This document shows, in pieces, positions 1 through 12,813 of a DNA stretch of 64,000 bases (position 1 is its first letter; the number at the start of each line of letters is the position of its first letter). A program made the position numbers and the translations under genes. The DNA is taken from the NCBI GenBank assembly GCA_034766995.1, contig CM068314.1, positions 34,570,708 to 34,634,707 on the forward strand, given 5' to 3'. This stretch comes from Acanthacorydalis orientalis (taxonomy: Eukaryota; Arthropoda; Insecta; Megaloptera; Corydalidae). A model generated the notes under the pieces. That model ran no database searches. It was given only the letters and a program-made list of their open reading frames with translations, and was not told where the DNA came from.

Positions 1-110
1 TTGTCAAATTTGTGAATTTTAAGCATTAAATCCACATCACAATTGCCTGTGTATATACAAAATATTTTTAAATTTACATACTCATTTTATATATTTTGAA
101 GAGATTTATT

Positions 111-114
<4 letters not shown>

Positions 115-162
<48 letters not shown>

Positions 163-168
163 GTATAT
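115..168. repeat. (TA)n then (GTAT)n
   Basis: TA dinucleotide array that passes into GTAT tetramers. Confidence 0.95.
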
Positions 169-1426
169 AACAGTCATTAAACAATTGTAAAACTTTTGAA
201 ATAAATATGCATAGTATATTTTAATTTCTTTGTAACACGCAATTATATTTTTATATGTGAATATTATTGCAGTAAGTATTTGAATAATGGTAATACTTTT
301 TTAGATCAAGAGTTTTTATTGTTATTTAAATCAAAAAAATATTAAAACGGATTTTCTTATCATACATTCGACCATTAAATTATTCGAGTACAGTTCAAGC
401 TTTGTGTCGAAAAGTTATTGTGATTCTTTTCACATCAATTTTCTTTTTGTTTAAATATTAATGTATCGTTACTATAATGAGAACTTTTTTTATTTATTTT
501 TTTAACCTGCCAATCTATTTAATGATTCTGTGTTGTTTAATGGAGCCAGAAAGGTAGACACACATTGAAATTGTATTTAATCGTCTGAATGCAATTTATA
601 CATGAATATTTAAATTTTTTATTCGTTATCAGATATAACTTATATGTTTGAGTTGAATTAATGTTGACAGTGTAATTATTTTTGTTCTTTATAATCTGTT
701 TTTAAAATTGACGAGGTGAAACTGAAAAAATGTTTCAAAATTTTTAGTTAAAAAATATGAAGAAAATAACACATGTAGTGTAAATTTAATTTTCATATTT
801 ATTACAAATATTTGCTACAATATACAACATTTTATATTTTCTTCATAATTAGGTAACACCTATTCAACGTATTTAATCAAAAATAGTTTGTATTGATATA
901 TTTATTTTCTATTTATGCATTTTTAAAACCACCACCCACATATGTTTTTCTTTTTAGTCGCATTGTGCACTAGATACGAAAATGTTGGTAACTGTATAAT
1001 TGGTATATACTGTAACTATAGGAAAATTGGTAACTTGATCAGAGTAATGTGAAATATGTATCAATAATTACTGTCACGCATGCTTGACCTATGTACATTC
1101 TTTTGTGCGTAGTAATTTGGTGCGTGTGGTGTTCCGCTGCAGGAAAATGCATCCTCACCACGTGGTGTGCGATTTATGTATTGCAATTCGTAATAAAATG
1201 TGCAAAAGTCGGGTAAATCAGTATATTTTTTAGATTCGTGTATCTAATTTCGTTTAATACTAGAGTTTTCTCAATTGTACTGTACTGTTATATTAGTGTT
1301 GTATAAACCTTAAAAAGTGTATTTGTCAGATCTTCTTCATAGCAGAATAGGTTAGAAGTGATACATCAAGGTACGCCTATATAACTATTTTAAAAAGAAT
1401 CATTTGAACGTATGTAAATGAATATT

Positions 1427-1431
<5 letters not shown>

Positions 1432-1468
<37 letters not shown>

Positions 1469-1535
1469 CATACGTACATACATACATACATATATACGTA
1501 CATACATACGTGTGTAGGTATGTATGTATGTATGA
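1432..1535. repeat. (TA)n with (TACA)n/(GTAT)n
   Basis: TA array followed by imperfect TACA and GTAT tetramers, giving spurious Tyr/Ile/His-rich frames on both strands. Confidence 0.95.
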
Positions 1536-2705
1536 ATGAATGCATATATTCATACACGGTAGAACCACAGTACTGTATAAATTTGAAACCAATTTGGTTC
1601 TGAAAGTATTTTTTTACGTTATAGAAAGAATTCGTTACTGTTTATATATTTTTTGGCATTGCGGCTTAATTTTGTTTTATAATTGAAATCTATCAATCAC
1701 TTTTCATAAACCATACAATTCTTTTCACTTCTTAAAATATTCATTAATTGATTGTTTTGTTTATTACTTGTGAGCATTTCGATTCCGATGCACTTATCTT
1801 ATAGCACAAGGTTTTGATAAAAACTGAATTTTAAAATTTATTCTATTTTTATCTAGTCCTTATATCTGTCTTTTTTTGAATAACAGTTCATTCTCAACGA
1901 GAAATAACGAAGTGTTCAAGATACACTATACAAAAGTAATTAGATGTAAGTATGGAAATTTTGGTAAATATTCAATTTCAAATCCATTTTTTATTATGTT
2001 TTGGTGCTTTACACGTACCATTTTCATCGAAATGTGTATAAAAAATAATCAAAATAATCGATAATCAATCATTGAATATGTTGATCATAAAAAAGAATGG
2101 TTTGTGAGCATTAAAAAATATTTGTACAAGAAATAATTTGTTGCAAAGTTACTACGATGTAGAGTTAAAGTTATTGCCTGCAGAGCTATTATACTTTTTG
2201 TTAAATAAAGTTTTGTTGTAGGAGCGTTCGTTATACAAAGATTTTACTGTATATATCTCTTTATAAATATATATGAGTTGTGTATATGTGTGTGTGTGTG
2301 TAAATAAACTTATAAATAAATAATTTAATCTTGTTTTGCTGATTATAATGTAAAATATAAGGTCTATATGAAAATTTGTTCATTCTTATTATATTTTTTT
2401 ATAGATAATAAGAATGAAATGGCAATCATTTACGTGATATAATAATATTTCTGTAAAATTTTAACTTAAAACTCGTTATTATTTCACTAGTTGGTTTAAA
2501 AATACACGTGATTAGATTGAACATTTTATAAAGGACGGTAAGAAAATATTAAATTCATTATTCATTCTATTGATTTAAATTGCGTATGAAGTTGTGTTTC
2601 AATATATTGCTTATCATCCGAATAAATTTAACACTGTGAACCATCTACAATTGTAAAAAAATATATTAAATAAACAGGAACAGATGTCGGTTACTACAAA
2701 CGCGT

Positions 2706-2737
2706 ACAAACACACACACAGATAGACAGACACACAT

Positions 2738-2796
<59 letters not shown>

Positions 2797-2810
2797 TATA
2801 TGTACATACA
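2706..2810. repeat. (CA)n(TA)n compound array
   Basis: CA tract interrupted by GATAGACAGA, passing directly into TA. Confidence 0.95.
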
Positions 2811-4033
2811 TTTCTTGATATCTATAAAATTTGATATAAAAAATTCACGAATATATTTTAAATTTTGTGATTTGTATGTTATCTATCTGCAATGTTGAAT
2901 TAAAACTAGGGAAATAGATATAACCTTCATAATTGTATTTCGACTATATATTTTTTTATTAATTTTTATTTTGTTTATATAAAATTTCAGTTTAGTATTG
3001 TTATATATTTATTTTCTTTAAAAAAACTAGTAGATAGACTCCTGATATAAAGAAAACCAAGTAACTATGGTAATGAATTTTTGAATGCAATTCTTTTTTT
3101 TTGAAGATTTCATTATCAGTTCGTCACTTTATTCTAGATCAAAGATTTATTGGACAAATTAATTAATTAAATAAATAATACAAATGAAAATTGAACTTTA
3201 AATTAAATATTTGTTATGAAAAAGAACTAAAGCTACATATTGACCTATTCAAATATTTGTAATTATATTTTGTACAATTCTATATCTGCAATGTCGCAGA
3301 TTTACGATTATAATTAGAACAAATAGTTAGTTAATTTTCATAAAATAAAAATGTGATTACAATTTATTTATTATTGTTCAAAGTTTATTAGTTGATTAAG
3401 AACTTTTTCATAGAAGTATATGATCAATTACTATTAAAATTAAGAATAGAATGTAAAACTGTCGTTAGTTTAAATACTGTGCTCTGGATATATTGTCTGT
3501 TTTCCTGATTTACCCTACATTACACATCGAGTACAAATTCTTGTCGCGTGAACGTCGTGTGAATGAATATCTCGCGATTTAATAAATAATCAAGAGTAAA
3601 AAAAGGTTGACACTAATAGAATTTAACTCTTGACCTACTTGGTCAAGTTTACTGATTGATAAGGTCACTACAATACTCTAATACTGATCGAAAAAAAATT
3701 GTACCCATATTGCTTCAGCTTTGATGCAGCAGCTTTTTTTAAATTATTCATTGTATTTTGATCTTTACCTTGTGGAATGTGTATGTTTTTATTGTTTTTT
3801 CTTTTATTTAGTACGGTTTTAAGGTATGATCGTTATTTTGGTTACAGCTCGAGATGTAACGGTTCTTATTTTATTTAATGTGATTTTCTGTCTTATCGAA
3901 TAATGTATCAGATATACCATATTTTTTTAATGTTTATTATTTCTCATAAGATTACGTACATACATTATGTATAAACTGAGATGAAGTTTTTTATGTTTAT
4001 CTTTTTAACAGCCTTTGGCAAAAAAAGTATTAT

Positions 4034-4048
4034 ACACACACATGTGTA

Positions 4049-4110
<62 letters not shown>

Positions 4111-4116
4111 TATATA
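4034..4116. repeat. (TA)n with mirrored TGTGTATA/TATACACA ends
   Basis: The TA core is flanked by ATGTGTATATATGTGTATA on the left and TATACACATATACACATATA on the right, so the whole block is close to a palindrome. Confidence 0.9.
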
Positions 4117-4351
4117 TTGACATAAGGATATTGTCTGTTTCCTTTAGTCAGTAGTTCAGTGTTTTATAAAATAGGTTGTTTGTTTACTTAAGTTTTGACG
4201 ATTTTTATTTGTTTTCGCATATTTTATGTATGTTATAAAGCAATGACATAATGTGTATAAAAAGGGAATACATTTTCACATTCTTACATAGATAAAAGTA
4301 TGTTTTTAAAAATATTTTTCGGAGTCAAAACATTAACACAATGAATGTTGC

Positions 4352-4354
<3 letters not shown>

Positions 4355-4403
<49 letters not shown>

Positions 4404-4416
4404 TGTGTGTGTGTAT
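4355..4416. repeat. (TA)n(TG)n
   Basis: TA array ending in GCATGTGTGTGTGT. Confidence 0.95.
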
Positions 4417-4532
4417 TGATTTGTGGAGCACTTAATGGAATATATCCGCGAAGCATCGGTTTAGAATCAAGCACTGATCTTTGCACTTTTTTGATTCATG
4501 TAGATAGAAGTACAAATAAATAGCTTACTACT

Positions 4533-4534
<2 letters not shown>

Positions 4535-4615
<81 letters not shown>

Positions 4616-4616
4616 T
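4535..4616. repeat. (TA)n(CA)n bordering the RT fragment
   Basis: About 28 TA units then about 13 CA units. The LINE fragment begins immediately after. Confidence 0.95.
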
Positions 4617-4617
4617 A

Positions 4618-4932
4618 AGGGCCCAAACCACAACAGGTACTCATTAGTCCATAAGATCGGCAAGCGAGGCGACGAGGTGGCCAGCTATCGGCCCATTAGC
4701 CTCTTGCCCATCGCCAGCAAGGTGCTGGAGAACGTCGTGCTGCGACGCGTCCGCGACCACGAGGCGGTCGCCAACACCATCAGGCCTGAACAGTTTGGTT
4801 TCAGGCGTAAGCACTCAACCGTTCTCCAGCTGGTCAGGATCGTAGAGACGATCACTGGCAGGTACGGCAGGAACTACACGGGTATGGTTCTGCTCGACAT
4901 CGCCAAGGCGTTCGACACTGTCTGGCACGAAA
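4618..4932 (+). pseudogene. LINE (Jockey/R1-like) reverse transcriptase fragment
   Basis: This is a GC-rich, CpG-rich block in very AT-rich DNA. It encodes about 100 uninterrupted codons of a non-LTR retrotransposon reverse transcriptase, upstream of any need for a start codon. Visible motifs in order are SYRPISLLPIASKVLE (RT motif 1/2), EQFGFRRKHSTVLQLVRI (motif 2a) and MVLLDIAKAFDTVWHE, the strand carrying the first catalytic Asp (LLDIAKAFD). The order and wording fit the Jockey/R1 group. The endonuclease domain and the downstream FADD box are missing. The 5' edge falls directly at the end of a (TA)n(CA)n tract. The 3' edge falls just after WHE, where antisense transposase sequence begins. 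There are no stops in the fragment, so it looks young, but it is only a piece and cannot be active. Confidence 0.85.
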
Positions 4933-5974
4933 GTGGTTACTATTAGCGTCCAGATACTTCTGATTTTGACGAACTACTGCACGAGCAACGTTAGTCAAAG
5001 TACCTACTGTGGACTGCTGCGGACCACATTTCAATTTCTTCCCGTACCATCGCTAGTATCCTCTAGCTAGTTCTTTACAATATACCATATCCTTTAGGGT
5101 CCCCTTTAAGTTGAAGTCGAGGAGTATTAAATTTAGAGAACGTGAGGGGAACTCAACAGCACCTCTTCGTCCTATCCATTGTCCTAGCTGAATCTCATCG
5201 ATGTAAGCTCTGACGTTTCGGTGGTAGTCGGGTGGTGCGTCATCTTATTGCATGTAAAATCGCTCATTCTCATAGAGGTTATGAATGGCAGTTAAAATGG
5301 ATGTGCGAAGTATGTCAAAGTACACAAGGTCTATAACTGCATCTTCAAAAAAGAATGGTCTTATTAAACCGGTGGACAATCCACATCAGGCATTGATTTC
5401 CGATAAATTGTCTGGTTTGTTCACATGAATGTGGGGATTTCTTGCAGTTCAATACACGCAATAATGGCGATTCACTATACCATTCACCTTAATTTGTACT
5501 TCATCAAACCAACCATTCCCTCCATAAACTTCATATTCTCACATACCGTGTGTTGAAACCACTTACAATATTGCATTATTCGATCAAAGTCGTCTTCATT
5601 CGTGTCATGTATCAATCTTAGGATGTAAGCTTTCTATTTTGGTCCCTTGATAATGTGTTGTATACTTGATCCACTAACTCCTATCACATGTGCACATTGT
5701 TTGACAAACTTTTGTGGTGAGGTTGTAAACTATTCCAACACCATAGCCAAGAAAGCAGGACTTGTTGCTGTACGAGATCTCCCGGATCTTTGCTTGTACA
5801 CATGACACACAATACCATCGGTTTCAAATTTATCGCGTGCATTTATCAGGCGTGTTTGAGCTTTTGTTGTAAACTCACGCCGCCATTGCCGTTGTACTTC
5901 GCACACATTCTCAAATTTCAAATATCACTTCAAACAGTCTTACGTTGCTTGAATGATAACCGTGCTGCTGCCAT
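4933..5974 (-). pseudogene. decayed Tc1/mariner-superfamily transposase (antisense)
   Basis: Read on the minus strand from an ATG at 5974, this is a full-length but broken transposase. Recognisable pieces are MAAARLSFKQRKTV, then after a frame shift KFENVCEVQRQWRREF, an RDKFETDGIVCHVYKQR helix, RSGRSRTATSP, and TNEDDFDRI. Next come WFDEVQIKVNGIVNRH (first catalytic Asp), FYMQ-stop-DDAPPDYH (second Asp) and SLNLILLDF, where the third acidic residue of the usual SPDLTPLDF is Asn. At least six stops or frame changes interrupt it, so it is inactive. It belongs to the IS630/Tc1/mariner group with a DUF4817-like N-terminal helix-turn-helix. I did not identify its terminal repeats. Its C-terminal end abuts the RT fragment. 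Confidence 0.75.
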
Positions 5975-6334
5975 TTTATTTTGAGTTGTTAGAAGGGTTT
6001 GATACATGGTTTCATTAAAAAAAAATACATATATGTATGAGATGTCATGGAAGTTTTAATTTAATCAGTACATTAAAATTTAAAATATATAATAAATGAA
6101 TTAAATGGTCATATTTCCATAAAATTTATACTTGTAATTCGGAATAAAAAGTTAGATTTATCAAAATTGTTATTTATTTCATATATAAAATTTTGTGTAA
6201 AATTATAGAAAACAATATTTTATTTCAGTTTTCTTTAATTTATTAGGTTTTCAAATATTATTATATTAGGCAGATTGGTGCAAAATTATATGTAAAATGT
6301 TAGCGGCTTCTATTGTATTGTCTGTGAAATATCT

Positions 6335-6336
<2 letters not shown>

Positions 6337-6391
<55 letters not shown>
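6337..6391. repeat. (TA)n
   Basis: TA array preceding repeat C copy 1. Confidence 0.95.
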
Positions 6392-6395
<4 letters not shown>

Positions 6396-6400
6396 TCATA

Positions 6401-6511
6401 GAAGTATGAGTCTTGTAAAGATTTGGCATCATAATTCGGATATAAAATTAATGTCATCAATTGATACAGCTAAAACAGTAAATTCATATATGTTCCCACA
6501 ACTACATTACT
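6401..6511 (+). repeat. interspersed repeat C, copy 1
   Basis: This block is homologous to 9059-9170 (roughly three of four bases alike by eye). Shared words include TCTTGT-AAGATTT, AAATTAATGTCA-CAATT, AGCTAAAAC and TATATATGTTC followed by ACATTACT. Both copies follow a (TA)n array. The family is not identified. Confidence 0.6.
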
Positions 6512-6747
6512 GATTCATTAAAACTGAATTATTCCCAGGGAAGCTCTCGATTGAAAGCTACACGTATCGTTGCACCCTCGAATCAATGTGTGCAAATGAC
6601 CAAACGTAAACAAATCTACCCCGTTATGAATAATCATGTCAATATACATTATTTCACCTACCAATCCCAAACGTACTGCTATTGTTCAACTACTTATGTC
6701 ACGCGTCAGTCAATACCCATCGACTTTACTGGTAACACATTGTCAGG

Positions 6748-6815
6748 AAGTAACCCCCTCACATATATTTTTCACACGAGAATTGGTGTGTGATGGGAAT
6801 GAGGGGGTGTTACTT
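6748..6815 (+). repeat. imperfect inverted repeat (hairpin)
   Basis: AAGTAACCCCCTCA (from 6748) pairs with TGAGGGGGTGTTACTT (6800-6815) apart from a two-base bulge. An inner pair CACAC/GTGTG lies at 6773-6777 and 6788-6792. It sits in a less AT-rich 300-base block (6540-6840) of unknown nature. Confidence 0.6.
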
Positions 6816-6992
6816 GGCGAAATATAGATGTATATTTGTCAGTGTTGTTGGGTAAATTGTACAGGTTTTTATTTATGCATGTAATCATGATTTGTTTACA
6901 TTGAAAATACTATTTATTGTATTTTTCTAAAATAGAAAAAATCTTACATATGAGTTAAATGTGCGATGTGCTTCAACTAGCACACACATATA

Positions 6993-6993
6993 A

Positions 6994-7031
<38 letters not shown>

Positions 7032-7063
7032 TTATAATATGTATGTATGTATGTATATATGTC

Positions 7064-7132
<69 letters not shown>

Positions 7133-7153
7133 GTATGTATATATGTATGTATG

Positions 7154-7193
<40 letters not shown>
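6993..7193. repeat. (CT)n(TA)n(GTAT)n complex array, 200 bases
   Basis: CT units pass into TA, then alternate with GTAT tetramers and two further long TA blocks. It is the longest microsatellite block of the window. Confidence 0.95.
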
Positions 7194-7198
<5 letters not shown>

Positions 7199-9005
7199 GC
7201 CGGCATAATCTTTACTGAAAACATTAAAATATTTTATATTTATTTACTTATTTTAAATAACGAATTACAAATATTACTAAAATATTTAACTCAATGGAAA
7301 GAAGCTATATTTATAAATCATATATTTTGTATAATGTAATCATATATTTTGTATTTCGGTATATAGGTTAAATTTTCATTACTTATTAAGGTTTTTTTTT
7401 ATAAATAATATTTTATACTGGATATTTGGGTTAGTTGGCTATTAGTATTATATTTGATTCTATAACTGTAATATTAAAAGTGAAGCGGTTATTATTAGTA
7501 ACGACTTAATTTTACCCCTTGGGCTGTATTTGAGAAACTAATGTTTTACCTGTGTAAAATATTGTTTATTTATTTATTTATTATTCTTCATTTATTTATA
7601 CGGTTTTTAATATAATGACTACCATTTTGTTTATTAGAATGAACACAATTTTATCTAAATAGATATTCCTCATCAGTAATGATGAGGAAAAAACGTTTGA
7701 CAAAATTTAATTTTATGTTTGGAAAAGACCAATAAAAATATTTACTCCAATAAACACATTTGGCTGAAATTTCAGTATCTGCTGGAAACATCAAGTACGG
7801 TACAATGGAAGTCTATTTTTCATGTACATGACAATATAAAAGAGCAAAGTACACAAGTATACATATGAAAACATATGTGTCGCTCATACATATTTTTTTT
7901 TAATTTAGGTAATCGTTAGTTATATGCACATGCACATTTACTGAGTTTGGTATATCGTCATGAGATAAAAAGTTGATATACAGTTCTTACAAAGAATCCC
8001 TTGTTTTCATTTAAAGTTGTCAACGGTAGCACAATTGGTGGGAAATGTATGTTTAGCGTTTATACAAACATGAGGGGGAAGTTGTTTACATCAAATTTAT
8101 AATGTTTATGTAACGAAGGATGTGGCTTGATCTCCTTGCATTAATGTAACGTTTTATCTTTGTTCTGCAGATGTATTAATGTCGTTTGGATTATTTCACG
8201 TATGTATCATTTTACTGTCGTATATCAGGCTCGACTCCTCGGTATGTTGTATACAAAGATAAGATACATACGGAGAGCTTAAATGGTTCTTTTAGGTGAA
8301 ATTCCAAAAAGTTTTAGTTTGTATGCTAAACAATTTTATTAATATAACTATCAATGCCACTAAAGAAACTACAAAAGAATTTTTTTTTATTTGGTAGTTT
8401 TGCTAAATTAGTGTATCACATTTATCTATAAAAGTATTGAACCATTAATTGTCAACTGCATGCACATATAACTTTTATAGATGCATGTAAAATAAATGTT
8501 GCATGCATTTGATAGTAAATACTTATAGAAAATCACAAACAAAGCAAATGACAACAATAAACTTTTTTATTTTTAAAATTATACATTTTTTTTTAAAATA
8601 TATGTTAATATATTTGTTTGGATGGCAATAACATAACGTATATTTATATTTTCATAACAATAAATCATTATGAAAATAAAAATACTGAGACTAATTTGAA
8701 ACAGCAGATGAAAAATAAGATCTTTTTCATTGCTTTTTGTTCTTTTCAACTTACTGATCTATTTATATAGATGTTATCAAAGTAAGTTTATAATGATAAA
8801 TTTTTGACACCTTACTTGGTGAATGTATCAGTTTGTTGTATATTTAAAAGCTCAATAGTTTTTGTTTTTGTAAAAAATAGATTTTTGATAAAGACACGTA
8901 CGCCTCATAGCAGTATTCTATTTAAATATAATTAAAAATGTTCAGATTTTAATATTTATATAACATATTTAATGTTATGAATATGAGTTATTAAAAAAAT
9001 CTGTT

Positions 9006-9044
<39 letters not shown>
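9006..9044. repeat. (CA)n(TA)n
   Basis: Compound array directly before repeat C copy 2. Confidence 0.95.
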
Positions 9045-9048
<4 letters not shown>

Positions 9049-9058
9049 CAATTGCACA

Positions 9059-9170
9059 GAAATATAGATCTTGTCAAGATTTCGTTCCATAATTTCATAT
9101 TTGAAATTAATGTCACCAATTAATATAGCTAAAACGGAAAATTTATATATGTTCTTACAATTACATTACT
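9059..9170 (+). repeat. interspersed repeat C, copy 2
   Basis: This is the second copy of the block at 6401-6511, in the same orientation and sandwiched between (TA)n arrays at 9020 and 9193. A GGGAAG(C/T)T word follows both copies, at different distances, suggesting a deletion in this one. Confidence 0.6.
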
Positions 9171-9188
9171 ACGGGAAGTTATGCATGC

Positions 9189-9192
<4 letters not shown>

Positions 9193-9241
<49 letters not shown>
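9193..9241. repeat. (TA)n
   Basis: TA array following repeat C copy 2. Confidence 0.95.
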
Positions 9242-9244
<3 letters not shown>

Positions 9245-9778
9245 TATACAACTTTCCGTGTTCATTCGTTTATGATGTAAATATAGAAACGATTTGAGTG
9301 AATGAATAAATGAAATAAGATTAATCCATGTACCTCTTGATAATTACACATAACACGCTTCTGGTACACATATGTATGTATGTATCGGTATAACAGCAAG
9401 TGTATTACCGTGGGAAGTCGAGTAAAAACCGCACACATCTTATTCATATAAAGAGAAGATCTCAAGTTTGTGTTGATCTTGTCTTCAAAGCGTCTGGTAG
9501 ACGTGTAAACGTACTTCATGTATATGCACAGTGTTTAAAAAAAACAACATATTAATGAGGGTAATTGTAAAGATATATATTCGTAATCACTGATGCCAAA
9601 ACGTGATATACTAATTATATTAAAATTGAATCTTGTTAATTAATTTAACAAAATGGTCTGTTAATTAAAAGAACTCATAAAAAGTTATCACGTTATTTGG
9701 TTTCAACACGAAGTAATTGTATTTTTATCAGTGCACATATTTTATTTATTGAAGTGAAGTTATTTCTGACTATTTACC

Positions 9779-9781
<3 letters not shown>

Positions 9782-9812
<31 letters not shown>
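9782..9812. repeat. (TA)n
   Basis: Short pure TA array. A second short one lies at 10000-10019. Confidence 0.95.
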
Positions 9813-9816
<4 letters not shown>

Positions 9817-10148
9817 GACAAAAAATAGAAAGAAACATAGAAAGATAAAACTGCTTCTTAGTTTTTACAACATCATATATTGACATAAAAAAATACCTAA
9901 GAGCGAAACTTAATGAAGTAAACTTGAAACGAACTGACAAATCATCGTCATCATGGACTTTGTCCTGCAGACAAAGTGACGAGAAATGTGAGTTTCTATT
10001 ATATATATATATATATATAGACAGGGGGGGGAGTGAGTGGCTCAAGGGGTGAAGAGAGAAAATACATGTTCTGTGAAATACGGCTTATCTTACTTTTGAG
10101 TCATTGTGCAGTGAGGTTCTCCTTTCAATAATAAAAACAAAGTGTAAG

Positions 10149-10150
10149 AA

Positions 10151-10217
<67 letters not shown>
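10149..10217. repeat. (CT)n(TA)n
   Basis: About 18 CT units switch directly to TA. Confidence 0.95.
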
Positions 10218-10221
<4 letters not shown>

Positions 10222-11161
10222 TTCATTAAAATTAAATTAGATAATTATAAAAAGAGGAGATTAGATAATTATTGAGAGGGTGAATTGCAATTTTCCATTC
10301 AGGCTGTCATGTTTGGAATGAATTTAATTTTTGCATTTTAAATCCACTGCCTTCATCGATGAACGTATTCTCGATAATATATATTGAGGAAGGAAACCAA
10401 ACATAAATAAAACTTGTTTTTTTTTGTCCTCCCGACAAGGGATTTATCATTTAGACATTTTTAGTTCTAATTATAATTGTTGTATGTAATAGAAATATTA
10501 AGAACGCAATTAAGTATTTAAAATATAAATGGTTTATTAGAAATGTGTGTTAATTAAAGAAATAAACATATGGGTTTTTTTTTAAGAAATTCCGTATAAT
10601 TATATTTCTTTTATCAGTCGAATATTGAATGAAATCATAATAAATAAAAACAAAAACTAACTTCTTACAGTCGCGTGATGCAATCGAAACGATGAAATTA
10701 GATCCATACAGACCTTATAATTAAAATAATAATTTTATACTAAAAACATTTATACTTAAAAACACATACAACAGTATTAAAAAAAATAAATAAATGTCAC
10801 GAAAGTTTAAATGGCGTCTCGTTCTATATTAATTACATAGTTTTATGCATGCCGGAGTGTTTTAAAATGAGAGCCCACTTGGTTTCCATGTTTCACGTTT
10901 CTTAATTACTTTTTTCCGACTTGTCATTGTAAACGCGTATCTTACTGTACGGTTTATTGTCACTATAACCATAATGGAATTTGCACAGTGTCGGGTTACA
11001 TGCGAAAATGTAACATATACGTACAATTATATGAATATCGGCCTGTCGTAGATATTGGTCGACGTCTAGTGTTTCTTTAGTTATTTCCATTTTATTTTCG
11101 TAGTAAAATGATCTTATTAATGATGTGTGTGTAAAAAAATAACGTTCCATTGTCACAAATA

Positions 11162-11305
<144 letters not shown>

Positions 11306-12813
11306 ATCGGTTTTGTTTATAAGCGTTATGAAGAAGGGCATTAAAAAGTTTTTCATATACATTACGACTTTATAGTTGATTACTGACACCTCTGAATTTT
11401 ACGAGCATATTTAAAAATATGTGTATACAATTGTAAATGTAGGTCTATGTGTATATTTGAAAGAGTTCAAGTATTAATTATGGAATAATATAGTAAATTA
11501 ACTTATTTTTATAACCTTGCGAATATATTGAGTAATGAATATATATTTATTGAACATAAATATATTCTTACTGCAGTCATTTTTTAGGCAATATGTTCAA
11601 TTTGAGCAAAAGTAAACATCTATTCTCTAGTTAAAAGTATTTGGCTTGAATTAAAAAAAATATAATGTAGTGTACAATTTAATTGAAAAGTATAAGAACA
11701 TACTATGCCTCAAAAACAATTTAAATACTTTAACATTCCCATGTATGTAATACTTATGGTTTATTTGGATGAATATTTTTGCAATGAAACTTCAGTGTGT
11801 CATAAATCTTTTACATTACAAAGAATATACTTGATAAATGATTTATTCATACACAAATGTACATTTTCATACACCGTTTTCATATATGCTACTTGGATAA
11901 TCAAAGCCGTAGTCTATTTACTACAAATCGCATTCCTTTGTGTAATTATTCAATGTCACATCGTCCAAGATATTTTATGAAGTTCTTAAATACTTTTATA
12001 CATTTTCAATATATTTTTTAAAACAAATTAGTACATATATATATAGTAGTATTTTTTGTATGACCTATATTTATTAATTTTATTTTAACGACTTTTTGTA
12101 ATTAATTTGTGTTGATTACAATGTATTGTAAGTGAATGGATAAAATTAATGTGTTTATTAGATAAATTATTATATAACATTTAGTATATAAAATGTATTT
12201 CATTGTCAAGTACTAACATTATCAGTGGATTCGTTTAGAAACCAACTTTTAAAAGTAAAATCAAACCAATGAAAGTGTTTTTACTTGAATAAAATCGCTA
12301 ATGTTTTTAGTTCGATCATATTTTAATTGTATATAATTTGTCACACAAATTAATTCAAAATTTTGGTCACAGTGACAACCATAATGAAACCTCTTTTTGC
12401 TCTGTTTTAAATAGATGCAGCATCCTAAGCGCTTCCGACTTATTATGTCGCGAACAATGGAACAAAAACGCGAAAACATACACATTGTAATTTAGAAAAT
12501 TACACATACTAACAATTTATTTAGTATAACATTTAATATTTGTATAGTGCTGGTATATTTACATTCTCGATGTTAATATAATTAGAATATCAATTTAATC
12601 TGCAGTAGAAGCTACAAAAGACGAGTTTAGATCGTGTCATAGATAAAGGAAATATGTACTGTATTATAGATAGAGGAAATATATACCATATTGCTGCGGT
12701 AGTGTTAAAACCGCAACATTCATATACTTTAATTGACATAAAGGAGATGAAACTTTACTCGTTAAATAATTTACATCATGCAGCGTCACTAATATGCGTT
12801 TTCCTTGTTGCAG

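Noticed and set aside
1143..1212. Exon-like segment (acceptor ccgctgcag, donor G|gtaaat) reading KMHPHHVVCDLCIAIRNK
   Set aside because: Phase would fit the fringe exon at 12814, but the sequence does not resemble the fringe segment expected there (ending near TW..A..Q), and the donor is weak.
2284..2300. Short TG repeats and other tandem tracts considered as a CRISPR-like array
   Set aside because: No repeat-spacer regularity; simple microsatellites in eukaryotic DNA.
6267..6310. TTAGGCAGATTGGTGCAAAA, resembling a mariner terminal repeat after TA
   Set aside because: Only one end and no transposase code; too little to call an element.
8171..8243. Acceptor ctttgttctgcag followed by an open frame CINVVWIISRMYHF
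   Set aside because: No recognisable protein and a weak donor.
9409..9416. CGTGGGAA, a canonical Su(H) site, in a fringe intron
   Set aside because: A single 8-mer is expected by chance once or more in 64 kb; no cluster was seen.
11705..11980. 91-codon open frame with hydrophobic stretches
   Set aside because: AT-rich chance frame; no family motif, no codon bias signal.
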